The notes: generated from the letters alone by a model not told the origin. A DNA stretch of 64,000 nucleotides from Bacillus sp. ISL-18 (GCF_018613415.1 NZ_JAGGQG010000009.1:62001-126000), one strand, 5' to 3'; counted from the stretch's first letter, positions 43,874-52,401 are shown. A program made the numbers and translations.

Positions 43874-44814
43874 TATAATTCCACCTCTCTTTTTCTCAGT
43901 ACTTTCAATTGAATAAAGGCAAAGACTAATAAGACGATCAAAAAGATCACCGACATCGCGGAAGCATAGCTTGCCCTTTGGGAGGTAAAGGCACTGTTAA
44001 AAATATACATGACCAGTGATTGTGAAGAGTCCCCTGGCCCGCCATTTGTCGATGCCACAATTAACTCAAATACTTTCAAACTGCCCGTTGCAATGCCAAT
44101 TGTACAGATGGTGATTGATGGTCCTAGCATGGGAATGGTAATGTGATAAAATTTTTGCCACCAGTTCCCTCCATCAACGGTGGAAGCTTCATATAATTCT
44201 TTCGGAATCGCTTGCAGTCCAGCTAAATAAATTAACATCCAATAACCAATCCATTGCCAATTATTCGCGATCAATAATCCACTTAGCACGGTATCAGGAC
44301 TTGAAAATAATGAGAAGGTAAGGTTGGTTCCAAGTAAATCGTTCAAACTTGGTAAGATATCACCATACATTTTGGTCCAAATTTGGCCGACTAAAATCGG
44401 ACTCAATAAGACCGGAGAAAAGATAATCACTCGATAGAGGTTTTTGGCTTTAATGCTGCTATCCAAAATCACGGCAAAGAGCAGTGCAGCAACATTTTGA
44501 ATGATCGTGTTAAAAATCATAAACAGGAAGGTAAATTTAAAAGCTTTCAGAAAGATCTCGTCTTTAAAAATTTCTACATAGTTAGCTAACCCTACCCAGC
44601 TTTTAGTCAGGCTGATTCCATCCCAATCGGTAAAAGAATTATAGATTCCCATCCCTAATGGAATCATCATCCCAATAAAAAAGACGACTAACGGGGGCAT
44701 CAATAACAAGAAATATCCTTTATTTTTAAAACGTGGTTTTCTAGTAGACCGCTTTGTCTGAATATTTTCGTTTGCTAATAGTTGCGGCTGTGGATCTCCT
44801 TGACTGATATTCAC
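43873..44814 (-). CDS. ABC sugar permease, MsmF/AmyD-like
   Basis: A 313-residue permease from the GTG at 44814, five bases after GGAGGTG. It has a cytosolic N-terminus of about 40 residues, six membrane segments and the EAA loop ELYEASTVDGGNWWQKFYHI followed by TIPMLGP. It pairs with the MsmG-like protein to import raffinose-family sugars. A longer in-frame reading upstream runs through an intercistronic hairpin and is rejected as a start. Confidence 0.9.
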   Translation of the reverse strand: MNISQGDPQPQLLANENIQTKRSTRKPRFKNKGYFLLLMPPLVVFFIGMMIPLGMGIYNSFTDWDGISLTKSWVGLANYVEIFKDEIFLKAFKFTFLFMIFNTIIQNVAALLFAVILDSSIKAKNLYRVIIFSPVLLSPILVGQIWTKMYGDILPSLNDLLGTNLTFSLFSSPDTVLSGLLIANNWQWIGYWMLIYLAGLQAIPKELYEASTVDGGNWWQKFYHITIPMLGPSITICTIGIATGSLKVFELIVASTNGGPGDSSQSLVMYIFNSAFTSQRASYASAMSVIFLIVLLVFAFIQLKVLRKREVEL

Positions 44815-44843
44815 GAGAACACCTCCGAAGGCTTCATTTAATG

Positions 44844-44876
44844 AATGGAAAAGGGAGATAAACCCCTTTTCCATTT
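44844..44876 (-). other. Intercistronic hairpin between msmE and msmF
   Basis: AATGGAAAAGGG and CCCTTTTCCATT form a strong stem without a T-run on the minus strand. Such stems after binding-protein genes usually stabilise the upstream mRNA and lower permease expression; that role is inferred from position. Confidence 0.6.
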
Positions 44877-44884
44877 TACAATCA

Positions 44885-46145
44885 CTAGTTGGTTTGGAAT
44901 TTAACCTTAGATTTGAAATCATCGGTTGCTTTTAACGCTTCATCCAATGTCTTCTTCCCTAAAAGCCATTCGGCGATATACGTAGTATATTGTTGTTGGT
45001 ACGGCCATGGAATTTGGACATTACCGATATTCGCATCGATAACACCAGCGTTTTTATATTGATTAATATCATTTACATAGTCACTTTTTACATCTGGGAC
45101 AACATCCGTAAGCAAGCTCTGAGTTTGTACCTGGTTAATGTATTCCTTTGCTAGATTCTTATCTGTTGCGAGGATTTCCAATACTTTTTTCACTTCTTTT
45201 GGATGTTCCGTTGTTTTGCTGGCTGACCAGGTATAATCAGATTGCATGATTAGTTTCGTATTCTCGGCATCAACAGCAGGTGTTGGGAAGAAACCGAGTT
45301 TAAAGTCAGGGTTATTCTTGAAGATTTGGGCAGGAGCCCATGTCCCAATAATCCACATCGCTGTTTTTCCATTGGCAAACATATCAGCTGCTCCAGTAAA
45401 ATCTACACCGAAAGGATCTTTTTCTGTATTTTCATAGAGATTCTTGAAATGTTGGAAGGTTACTTTATATTCTGGTGATTTGGCAAAGGAAACTTTTCCT
45501 TTTTGTAAATCAGAGCCCCACTCTGGATACTTAGAGAATACTTCTAATGTAGCAAACTGGTTCGCTGAATTGCCCATTTGATAGTCTTTAAAGTAAGAGG
45601 TAAATGGAGTGATTCCCTTAGCGTTTTGGCAACTTCCATTAATTCTGCCCATGTTTTAGGAATCTGGATTTGGTTGTCGTCAAAGATTTGTTTATTATAA
45701 AAAACTCCTTGGAAATTGGCTGTGTATGGTACAGCATAGTCTTTGCCATCTACTTGGAGAGTTTTACGGACATCATCTGGAAATTCTTTCATAAACGATT
45801 CATTGGATAAGTCCATTAAAAACTGAGCATACTTGGGATGATCTCCGCCCTTGATCATGACAATATCCGGAAGCTGTTTTCCAGCAATTCTTGTTTGCAT
45901 GACAGAGTTGAAATCCTTGTCCCAATTAATTTTTTAAATTGAAGTGTTACGTTCGGAAGTTTCTTTTTGACTGCTTCAACAAGGGCCTTTTGAGTTTCTT
46001 TCTTGTTGGTTGTATTCCAATCTAGGACCTTTAAGGTAATCTTTCCTCCTGCACTGGAACTTGACTTTGAACTGCAAGCGACTAAAGATAACATAAGTAC
46101 AAGAACAACTAGTACACCAGCTGCTTTCATAAAACTTTGCTTCAT
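44885..46145 (-). pseudogene. msmE: Sugar-binding lipoprotein MsmE, broken by two frameshifts
   Basis: An ABC solute-binding lipoprotein gene. The product begins with a signal peptide and lipobox LVAC, CSSKSSSSAGG. The frame breaks near 45935 (VTLQFKK then NWDKDFNSVMQTRIAG in another frame) and again near 45620 (ELMEVAK then AKGITPFTSYFKDY in a third). Adding one A to each of the two A-runs restores a protein of about 420 residues ending in LDEALKATDDFKSKVKFQTN. The rest matches MsmE-type raffinose-binding proteins. If real, the importer would be dead; if error, it is intact. Confidence 0.8.
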
Positions 46146-46224
46146 TCGATTCTCTCCCCTTTATTGGTATCATCCTTAAAACAATAAATTAATGAGATCT
46201 AGAAACATTTGTTTTTTGTAAAAT

Positions 46225-46238
46225 TGTAAGCGATTACA
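46225..46238 (-). promoter_or_regulatory. cre-like site upstream of msmE
   Basis: TGTAAGCGATTACA is a palindrome that differs from the cre consensus at one position. It lies 80 bp upstream of the msmE start. The region 46146-46426 otherwise holds no gene. Confidence 0.6.
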
Positions 46239-46426
46239 TTGATTTCTGGTATTACTAGTTCATTTATGTATGATAAGTATTTCACCACCTATCAAATATT
46301 AGAATATTTTTAATGTTAAATCCATTTCATATTATACTTTTTGATAAAAGTAATCTCCAATAGACAATCCTAACTTCATGAATCCAACCATGTATAAAAT
46401 CCTAACTTTTTAAAAATTGGCAAACA

Positions 46427-46453
46427 AAAAACAGCACAAATGATGTGCTGTTC
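46427..46453 (-). terminator. Terminator of the DUF1904 gene
   Basis: AACAGCACA and TGTGCTGTT pair around AATGA, followed by T residues on the minus strand. Confidence 0.75.
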
Positions 46454-46479
46454 GAATGACTTCTTCAAAAACTTTGACC

Positions 46480-46809
46480 TTAAGCGAAATTTTTTCCATT
46501 AAAGTAATAGGCAGACTCCAAGAAAATAGTAAAGGCAACTTCTAATTCAGAAATGCCTATGGATTGGAGATGTTTCGTGATGATTCCAGCAAATTGGTCT
46601 TGAATTTCCTGACCTCGGTCAAACCATTTTACCTCGATAAAAGGAAATCCTTCGACCTCATTTTGATTAAATACGAAGGTAGAATGGTTGATTTCTAAGG
46701 TGAAATTGTCCGTTTCACACTGACAAAGGTGGGCTAATTCCAAAACTAGCGAGGTACTTATTTTTTTAACATGATCTACTGAAATCCCTTTAAAAATTAT
46801 TTGTGGCAT
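46480..46809 (-). CDS. DUF1904 family protein
   Basis: A 109-residue protein beginning MPQIIFKGISVDHVKKIS with the second block FPFIEVKWFDRGQEIQDQFA and LEVAFTIFLESAYYFNGK. This is the DUF1904 family, which has a fold related to tautomerase/MIF proteins. The N-terminal methionine is followed by Pro2, as in tautomerases where Pro is catalytic; activity is not established. GGAGG lies upstream of the ATG. A zinc-ribbon gene is 38 bp upstream in the same direction. Confidence 0.8.
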   Translation of the reverse strand: MPQIIFKGISVDHVKKISTSLVLELAHLCQCETDNFTLEINHSTFVFNQNEVEGFPFIEVKWFDRGQEIQDQFAGIITKHLQSIGISELEVAFTIFLESAYYFNGKNFA

Positions 46810-46847
46810 ACCCTTTCCTCCAGAAGCTTGTATAGGTGTAAGCAGCT

Positions 46848-47066
46848 TTAATCAATCACCCTTGCTACTGCATGTCCGCATTTTTTGCATTGTCCACGCA
46901 ATACGATGCCGTGAGTCGAGTCTTCAACCGTATATTTTTCGATTGTAACTGCTTCCGAACAAGATCCACACCAAACATTTTTTTCCAGCATTCTACGAGT
47001 TTCTTCAGGGATTGATAGCCATTTTTTATTGGCACTAAAGGAAATGACATCTTGATCATTTTTCAT
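46848..47066 (-). CDS. Small zinc-ribbon protein
   Basis: A 72-residue protein. Two knuckles, CGSC in VWCGSCSEAVTIEKY and CKKC in LRGQCKKCGHAVARV, form a four-cysteine zinc ribbon in the C-terminal half. The N-terminal half is polar with LSIPEETRRMLEKN. GAGGAGTTG lies before the ATG. It may be cotranscribed with the DUF1904 gene. I recognise the fold but not a named family; a nucleic-acid or regulatory role is possible. Confidence 0.75.
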   Translation of the reverse strand: MKNDQDVISFSANKKWLSIPEETRRMLEKNVWCGSCSEAVTIEKYTVEDSTHGIVLRGQCKKCGHAVARVID

Positions 47067-47153
47067 TGTAACAACTCCTCTTCTATTTTAACACTTGGTT
47101 GTATTCTGTTTACGACTTTCTCTATTTAATCATTTTCCATCCTGAAAGAAAAG

Positions 47154-47188
47154 AAAAACGCTAAACTCAATGCGAGTCTAGCGTTTTT
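47154..47188. terminator. Terminator of the RNA gene cluster
   Basis: AAAAACGCTA...TAGCGTTTTT with an inner GACTC/GAGTT pairing closes the minus-strand RNA cluster eight bases after the SRP-like RNA. Confidence 0.85.
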
Positions 47189-47195
47189 CTGCTTC

Positions 47196-47278
47196 GTCCT
47201 ATGTAATAGCCCACACAACTTCACTAGTTATGGCTGCTGCGTTCCCGCCCTGACCTGTTCCTAGTGTCCTTGTTGGAC
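47196..47278 (-). ncRNA. Small SRP-type RNA (domain IV hairpin)
   Basis: On the minus strand the core CAGGTCAGGGCGGGAACGCA and the following GCAGCC match SRP RNA domain IV: symmetric loop TCAGG opposite AGCAG, and a GGAA tetraloop closed by GCG/CGC. CACTAG and CTAGTG extend the helix, CAAC pairs with GTTG, and GTCC (5' end) pairs with GGAC (3' end), giving an 83-nt single hairpin. SRP RNA binds Ffh and targets membrane proteins. Bacillus normally has a long SRP RNA with an Alu domain, which is absent here. Confidence 0.65.
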
Positions 47279-47283
47279 TATGA

Positions 47284-47355
47284 CTCCGCAGGTAGGACTC
47301 GAACCTACGACCGATCGGTTAACAGCCGATAGCTCTACCACTGAGCTACTGCGGA
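47284..47355 (-). tRNA. tRNA-Asn (GTT)
   Basis: A 72-nt cloverleaf on the minus strand from TCCGCAG to CTGCGGA plus discriminator G. The anticodon loop is CTGTTAA, the D-arm AGCTCAGTGGTAGAGC and the T-arm GTAGGTTCGAGTCCTAC. CCA is not encoded. It lies between the SRP-like RNA and tRNA-Thr. Confidence 0.95.
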
Positions 47356-47389
47356 ATAATCTAAGTAATTTTGCTTATGCAAAAAACTC

Positions 47390-47465
<76 letters not shown>

Positions 47466-47573
47466 AAAAATTTCAAAAATAGCTCGCTTGTCAGTTACTG
47501 ACAACCTTTTGTGTCATGAATATATTATACAAATTACCCAAAATCTAATCAAGATATTTTTAAAAAAATTTAG

Positions 47574-47932
47574 TGGAAATGACGGGAGTTGAACCCGTGT
47601 GCAAAGATATTGCCACTTATACTTCTACGAGTGTAGTCAGCAGTTTTAACTTCACTCACTTCATTAGTCTACTGACAGGCATAGAAGCAGCTAGTCTGAT
47701 TAGTCTCTTCCTTCATCCTCAGACAGCGGATTCTGGCGTAGTCCACTTAAAATGAGTCCCTTACCATACCACATGGACGATGGATGGAGGAACCACTATC
47801 GGCTGGTATTAAGCAGCGAAAGCGAAGTTGTTGTTTTGTTTGCCAGTTATCGGCTTTATCGTTTTTACGAGGCCGAAACCCTCGACCCGCCATATAAGCT
47901 CAAACTATCCCTGTCGATACCATGACATTCCC
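47574..47932 (-). ncRNA. ssrA: tmRNA (ssrA)
   Basis: The RNA rescues stalled ribosomes. On the minus strand the tRNA-like acceptor GGGAATG (5') pairs with CATTTCC (3') with the G3-U70 wobble of alanine identity, and the T-arm CGGGTTCAACTCCCG is present. The 5' part contains TCATGGTATCGACAGGGATA. The tag reading frame (47809-47844, after ATAACT) encodes GKQNNNFAFAA then stop. The encoded 3' end is A73 then CTA, so CCA must be added. It lies between tRNA-Thr and tRNA-Ser. SmpB is not in the window. Confidence 0.95.
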
Positions 47933-47940
47933 ATATTAAA

Positions 47941-48031
47941 TGGCAGAGAAGAAGGGATTTGAACCCTCGCGCCGGTTACCCGACCTACACCCTTAGCAGG
48001 GGCGCCTCTTCAGCCTCTTGAGTACTTCTCT
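47941..48031 (-). tRNA. tRNA-Ser (GCT)
   Basis: A 91-nt type II tRNA on the minus strand from AGAGAAG to CTTCTCT, G73 and encoded CCA. The anticodon loop is CTGCTAA and a long variable arm follows, as in serine tRNAs. It is the first gene of the RNA cluster. Confidence 0.95.
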
Positions 48032-48165
48032 GTGAAAAAAATGATTACTGTTAACAACTTACATGAAAAACTATAACATCTCTCCCATTTGGAAGCCAGC
48101 TGTAAATTTTGGTATACCAAAAGTCCTGCTGTGATGATTTTTTTGTCGAAACTGCATGAAAAATC

Positions 48166-48425
48166 CACCATCTCGCTCTTTTGGCTCTTCCTTGTCTGAA
48201 GTTGGTTTGACTTCGGACACCACCCCGCTCTTTTGGCTTTGCCTTGTCCAAAGTTGGTTTGACTTCGGACACCATCTCGCTTTTTTGGCTTCGCCTTGTC
48301 CGAAGTTGGCTCGACTTCGGACACCATCTCGCTTTTTTGGCTTTGCCTTGTCCGAAGTTGGCTCGACTTCGGACACCATATCGCTCTTTTGGCTCTTCCT
48401 TGTCTGAAGTTGGCTCGACTTCGGA
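48166..48425. repeat. Five tandem 52-bp repeats with internal hairpins
   Basis: Five head-to-tail copies of a 52-bp unit beginning CACCATCTCGCTTTTTTGGC and ending GACTTCGGA. Each contains TCCGAAGT and ACTTCGGA arms of an 8-bp hairpin. Copies differ by a few bases. Fifty-two is not a multiple of three, so no single protein frame is repeated, though frames stay open. The rest of 48032-48723, flanking the array between tRNA-Ser and uppP, shows no gene. Confidence 0.85.
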
Positions 48426-48723
48426 CACCACCGTTCTTATTTTATCGAAGGAATTAGTGGTTTTGTTCTGATCGCAGAGCCGTATACCATCCATTTTCAC
48501 TATATCGATTTCCGTTATGATTAATTGTTGTTTTGCTGTTGCTAGATTTCCTATCATATTGTAATCTTAAGTTTGTGTGAATTTATTACTTCTGCTTGAA
48601 TTATAGATCTCCGGATACTATACTTCCTTATGCAGAAGATTGCATTTTTTGTATAATTTTAGAGAAAATTGTATCTTTTTGATGCGAAATAACTAACAAC
48701 ATTTCAAGGGAAGAAGGAAAAAC

Positions 48724-49521
48724 ATGAGCGAACATATCATAGCGTTTATTTTAGGAATTGTAGAAGGTTTAACAGAGTTTTTGCCTGTATCCTCTACAGG
48801 GCATTTAATTTTAGTGGGGCATTTGTTAGGATTTACGGGGGAAAAGGCAAATACTTTTGAGGTCATTATCCAACTTGGTTCAATGTTAGCTATTTTGGTC
48901 TTGTATTGGAAAAGATTTTTGTCTTTATTAAATTTCAGTACGATTGGAAAACCAAAAAAGAAACTAGACGTCATACATATAATATTAGGGGTCTTCCCTG
49001 CTGCATTAGTGGGTTTAGTGTTACATGACTTTATCAAAACTCAACTATTTTCACCCAATGTCGTAGTAGTCAGCCTCATTGCTGGTGCACTATTAATGAT
49101 CTTTGCAGAAAAAAAACATGGCAACTTTACTTCTAACACAGTAGATGAATTAAGTTATAAGCAAGCGTTCATCATTGGATTATTTCAATGCTTAGCGGTC
49201 ATCCCTGGTTTTTCTCGTGCTGGTTCTACTATTTCAGGAGGATTACTCGCACGTGCTAATCATAAAACGTCGGCAGAATTTTCCTTTTTAGTTGCCCTTC
49301 CTATTATGGTGGGTGCAACAGGTTTGGATTTTGTCAAAAGTTTACCGTTCTTACATTCAAGCGACATTCCGATGTTCGCGATTGGTTTTATCACTGCCTT
49401 TGTGGTGGCGTTGTTAGTAGCCATCGTATTTATTAAATTGATCGAAAAAATTGGTTTAACTATTTTCGCTTATTATCGCATTGTGCTGTCAGCCCTATTC
49501 ATTATCTTTGTTATCCTCTAG
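48724..49521 (+). CDS. uppP: Undecaprenyl-diphosphatase UppP
   Basis: A 265-residue membrane enzyme of the BacA/UppP family that dephosphorylates undecaprenyl pyrophosphate and confers bacitracin resistance. The two signature repeats are EGLTEFLPVSSTGH (residues 14-27) and PGFSRAGSTISGGL (about 156-169). The start has GGGAAGAAGG upstream. The protein is functionally redundant with the PAP2-type BcrC at 24766-25356. It is monocistronic with a terminator. Confidence 0.94.
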   Translation: MSEHIIAFILGIVEGLTEFLPVSSTGHLILVGHLLGFTGEKANTFEVIIQLGSMLAILVLYWKRFLSLLNFSTIGKPKKKLDVIHIILGVFPAALVGLVLHDFIKTQLFSPNVVVVSLIAGALLMIFAEKKHGNFTSNTVDELSYKQAFIIGLFQCLAVIPGFSRAGSTISGGLLARANHKTSAEFSFLVALPIMVGATGLDFVKSLPFLHSSDIPMFAIGFITAFVVALLVAIVFIKLIEKIGLTIFAYYRIVLSALFIIFVIL

Positions 49522-49545
49522 GAATCAATAATAAATAAGAAAAGT

Positions 49546-49594
49546 AAGCCTGTAATTGTTAATGAGTCAGAATTAACGATTACAGGCTTCTTTT
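49546..49594 (+). terminator. Terminator of uppP
   Basis: AAGCCTGTAAT and ATTACAGGCTT, extended by GTTAAT/ATTAAC, form a long stem followed by CTTTT. Confidence 0.8.
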
Positions 49595-49691
49595 GTACCA
49601 AGCCCATGATAAATAAGTCCTATTTCAAGAATCGAATATGTTTAATTGGTTAGAATGACTTATACAGAGAAATTTGTAAAAGGATGTTATT

Positions 49692-50177
49692 ATGGTAGGT
49701 CTCATCATCGCACTCATTATTTTTAATGGAGTTGCACTTAAAATCAAAAAACGGCTGTCTTTAGTCCAAATGTACCATATTTGGACATTTACGATTGCAT
49801 TTCAAACAGTCTTTGATGTTTATATTGATTTTAAATATCACGGGTATTGGTATTTCTCAAAAAGTGTCGATTGGAATTCATTTATCGCACTCATCTTTTT
49901 AGTTCCGCCCGTAAATGTTGTTTTCTTAAATTTCTTTCCTTATAAGAAGACACTGATGAAGAAAATTATCTATCTGGCCACCTGGGAGATTGCTTTACTA
50001 CTTTACGAGGTAATTACGTTACTTCCGGAGCCGTGGGGGTATTTTCATTATGGGTGGTGGACATTATGGCATTCGCTAATCGTAAACCCCGTTTTACTGA
50101 TGATTTTGTTAGGATATTATAAATGGATGGTGAAATTAGAAAAAAGGTCAACTCTTGCCAGTGAATTTAAGTATTAA
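49692..50177 (+). CDS. CBO0543 family membrane protein
   Basis: A 161-residue protein with four to five membrane segments. The order VQMYHIWTFTIAFQTVFDVY, FKYHGYWYFSKSVDW, FLNFFPY and PWGYFHYGWWTLWHSLIVNP identifies the CBO0543 family, common in Bacillus and Clostridium and of unknown function. AAAAGGATG precedes the ATG. Its stop overlaps the end of the convergent DUF4386 gene by four bases, and no terminator separates them. Confidence 0.8.
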   Translation: MVGLIIALIIFNGVALKIKKRLSLVQMYHIWTFTIAFQTVFDVYIDFKYHGYWYFSKSVDWNSFIALIFLVPPVNVVFLNFFPYKKTLMKKIIYLATWEIALLLYEVITLLPEPWGYFHYGWWTLWHSLIVNPVLLMILLGYYKWMVKLEKRSTLASEFKY

Positions 50178-50881
50178 TTGAAACGGTTTGCAGACAAAGA
50201 CAAAAGTGCGGTTTCATTGAATCCTTTAACGATGAGCCAGACGGCTAGGATCATTTCATTTGCTGCTACTGGCAGCGCCAAAATCCCACCCCAAACAGAA
50301 ATTTGTTCAATGACACCAAACATTACTAACAAGGCACATACAAATACACAAGTTGCTCCTGTCAGGCCCAAGATGGATATAAACCTTGGAACCAGCTTGG
50401 TTTTATAGAAAATATAACTGTACATCATGGTATTGATACCTAGCATGAAAAGTGGGCCCAGCATAAACGTCCAGTCATGGATCGCTTTTAAGACGATACC
50501 TGAAGCTTGAAAGGATGCCGGATCCGGGGCTCCTGCTGCAACAAATTCCCGGCTTAAGGTCAATAGAGACAGGACACTGATGACCCCCACCGTAATGATA
50601 ATCGCTTCTAGAAATCGGAAGCAAACATGCCATAGAGCGATCGTTTCATTATATTTTCTTAAAATGGGAAACATTGTAGTGGAAGTACCAATTGCTGAGA
50701 CGACAAGAACTAACTCCATAACCGCTCCAAGTACCACCTGATTGGCGTGTTTGGAGCCATTCAACAGGTAATCAGATCCTTTTAGGATAGGATTGTATAA
50801 ATCGAGTCCTACTACCGCCGTAACGGCTGCAAGGATAAACAGGATCCCGACCATTTTCGCTGCTTTTTTGTTTGAATTCAT
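50174..50881 (-). CDS. DUF4386 family membrane protein
   Basis: A 235-residue protein with six membrane segments. AAKMVGILFILAAVTAVVG at the N-terminus, HVCFRFLEAIIITVGVISVL and GILALPVAANEMILAVWLIVKGF near the end match DUF4386. AAGGGAAG lies before the ATG. Function unknown. It is 30 bp downstream of the XRE regulator gene on the same strand, so the three minus-strand genes 50174-51584 may be one operon. Confidence 0.82.
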   Translation of the reverse strand: MNSNKKAAKMVGILFILAAVTAVVGLDLYNPILKGSDYLLNGSKHANQVVLGAVMELVLVVSAIGTSTTMFPILRKYNETIALWHVCFRFLEAIIITVGVISVLSLLTLSREFVAAGAPDPASFQASGIVLKAIHDWTFMLGPLFMLGINTMMYSYIFYKTKLVPRFISILGLTGATCVFVCALLVMFGVIEQISVWGGILALPVAANEMILAVWLIVKGFNETALLSLSANRFN

Positions 50882-50911
50882 ACCCTATCTTCCCTTCTTT
50901 TAGTAATGGTC

Positions 50912-51136
50912 CTACTGTTTAGGGTTCTCTCCGTAGAAAAATACCTGTTCTAACGGTAAGTCAAAGGCGTGCGCAATTCGAAAGGCGAGTTCTAGAGATG
51001 GGGAGTAGTTCCCTTTTTCGAGCGCCACGATGGTTTGTCTTGTTACCCCTACCTTGTCAGCTAACTGCTGCTGGGTCATTTCATCTTGGTTGAATCGTAA
51101 TTTTCGAATATGATTGCCGACAAGTTTTTTGCCCAT
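50912..51136 (-). CDS. Small XRE-family regulator
   Basis: A 74-residue HTH protein: GNHIRKLRFNQDEMTQQQLA, KVGVTRQTIVALEKGNYSPS and LAFRIAHAFDLPLEQVFFY. This compact type typically pairs with a small membrane protein. The ATG at 51136 has AAAGGAG upstream and begins one base after the stop of the membrane-protein gene, so expression is coupled. It probably represses its own operon. Confidence 0.9.
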   Translation of the reverse strand: MGKKLVGNHIRKLRFNQDEMTQQQLADKVGVTRQTIVALEKGNYSPSLELAFRIAHAFDLPLEQVFFYGENPKQ

Positions 51137-51137
51137 C

Positions 51138-51584
51138 TTAAACTCCTTTCCGATAATGATAAAGTTTGGTAACAGATCCAATCACATCAGAAATGAATCC
51201 AAAAATAATCAGAATCATGAACATCACTTGTGACGGCTGAACGATGATCAGCGATCCCATTGCTAGAAGAAAGCCGACAATAAACACAAAAAAAGAGTTT
51301 CTGTGAGCCTTCAATTCTATTAACTTATCCAGTTCATCTGCAAAGGTCGGGAGCTTTTCTTGAGTCGTCATTCTAAAGATAATGTTAAAAATAATGCTGA
51401 TAATGATATGCGCGATGATTGAAAACAACGTTAGACTGAGGACAAAAGAACCCCAGAAGCGAAAGGTTTCTGTCGACTCTAACCCCCCTTTGGGCAGCCG
51501 CGGGTACATGTATGAGCAATAAGCAACGAAAATGAGGATAGCGCTGATCAACGTTACGATGCTCTTCTTTTCTTGATAGGTCAT
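51138..51584 (-). CDS. Small membrane protein paired with an XRE regulator
   Basis: A 148-residue protein with four membrane segments: two at the N-terminus (about residues 10-26 and 43-70), a short soluble loop with EKLPTFADELDKLIELKAHR, and two at the C-terminus. The architecture is the one seen in Bacillus membrane-protein/XRE gene pairs. The ATG at 51584 has AGGGAG upstream. Function unknown; a signal-sensing or anti-regulator role is possible. Confidence 0.75.
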   Translation of the reverse strand: MTYQEKKSIVTLISAILIFVAYCSYMYPRLPKGGLESTETFRFWGSFVLSLTLFSIIAHIIISIIFNIIFRMTTQEKLPTFADELDKLIELKAHRNSFFVFIVGFLLAMGSLIIVQPSQVMFMILIIFGFISDVIGSVTKLYHYRKGV

Positions 51585-51793
51585 AGTTTACACTCCCTGT
51601 ATGGTCACTTTTACATCGAGTAAAGTATGATATGCATGATGTAAAGTAAAGTATACATAAAGGTATGAACACCTAACCTTTTTATTCGGAAAAATTACAA
51701 TAACGATTGTCACGAAAATAGTAAACTATTGAAACAGAACTGAAACATTACTTTGGTATTATTTTATTATCGTAAAACAAAGGAGTTTTAATA

Positions 51794-52351
51794 GTGAAAA
51801 AATCCCTGGTAACGATTTCAACCTCTCTTATGTTGCTTTTTGGAATTAGTAGTGGTGCTTCTGCTTCATCTAATACATATACTGTAAAAAAAGGCGATTC
51901 TCTTTCGAAAATTGCCAAGACTTATCATATTACCGTCAGTAATCTAAAGCAATGGAACCATTTGTCGTCCGATCTCATTAAAGTAAATCAAAGTTTAAAA
52001 ATAGTCAATCCAGGTACGCCTGTGAAAAGGGCGCCTGTGAAGACTACTTCTGTAAAGGCGGTAAAAGAAATCACAGTCAGTGCCTCTGCTTATACGCTAA
52101 ACTTTGCCCGCTGCACAGGTATAACAGCTACGGGTATTAACTTGAAGAAAAATCCCAATCAAAAGGTGATCTCCGTTGATCCAAAAGTCATTAAGCTAGG
52201 TTCAAAGGTGTATGTCCCTGGTTATGGGTATGCCATCGCAGCAGATACTGGCGGTGCCATTAAAGGAAATAAAATTGATGTGTTTATTCCTTCTCAAAAA
52301 GCAGCCATCCAGTGGGGCCGAAAAACAGTAAAAATACAAATTTTGAACTAA
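51794..52351 (+). CDS. LysM and 3D domain cell-wall protein (YocH-like)
   Basis: A 185-residue exported protein. The signal peptide (residues 1-25, cleavage after ASA) is followed by one LysM peptidoglycan-binding domain, [20 protein letters not shown] (about residues 29-70), a Thr/Lys/Val linker, and the 3D domain with three aspartates in [19 protein letters not shown]. YocH-type proteins are lytic wall hydrolases. The start is the GTG at 51794 after AGGAG. It is monocistronic. Confidence 0.9.
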   Translation: MKKSLVTISTSLMLLFGISSGASASSNTYTVKKGDSLSKIAKTYHITVSNLKQWNHLSSDLIKVNQSLKIVNPGTPVKRAPVKTTSVKAVKEITVSASAYTLNFARCTGITATGINLKKNPNQKVISVDPKVIKLGSKVYVPGYGYAIAADTGGAIKGNKIDVFIPSQKAAIQWGRKTVKIQILN

Positions 52352-52401
52352 GAAGCCTCCCTCCGTTAAAAAATTGTATTGTTTTACCATATAAAAAAGC
52401 G

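Noticed and set aside
44815-44922. N-terminal extension of the MsmF-like permease
   Set aside because: The extended frame runs through the intercistronic hairpin and into the end of msmE; the GTG at 44814 has a well spaced GGAGGTG.
48010-48557. Several overlapping open frames with repeated VSEVEPTSDKAKPKK-like segments
   Set aside because: They come from the 52-bp tandem repeat, which keeps all frames open; 52 is not divisible by three, and no ribosome binding site supports any of them.
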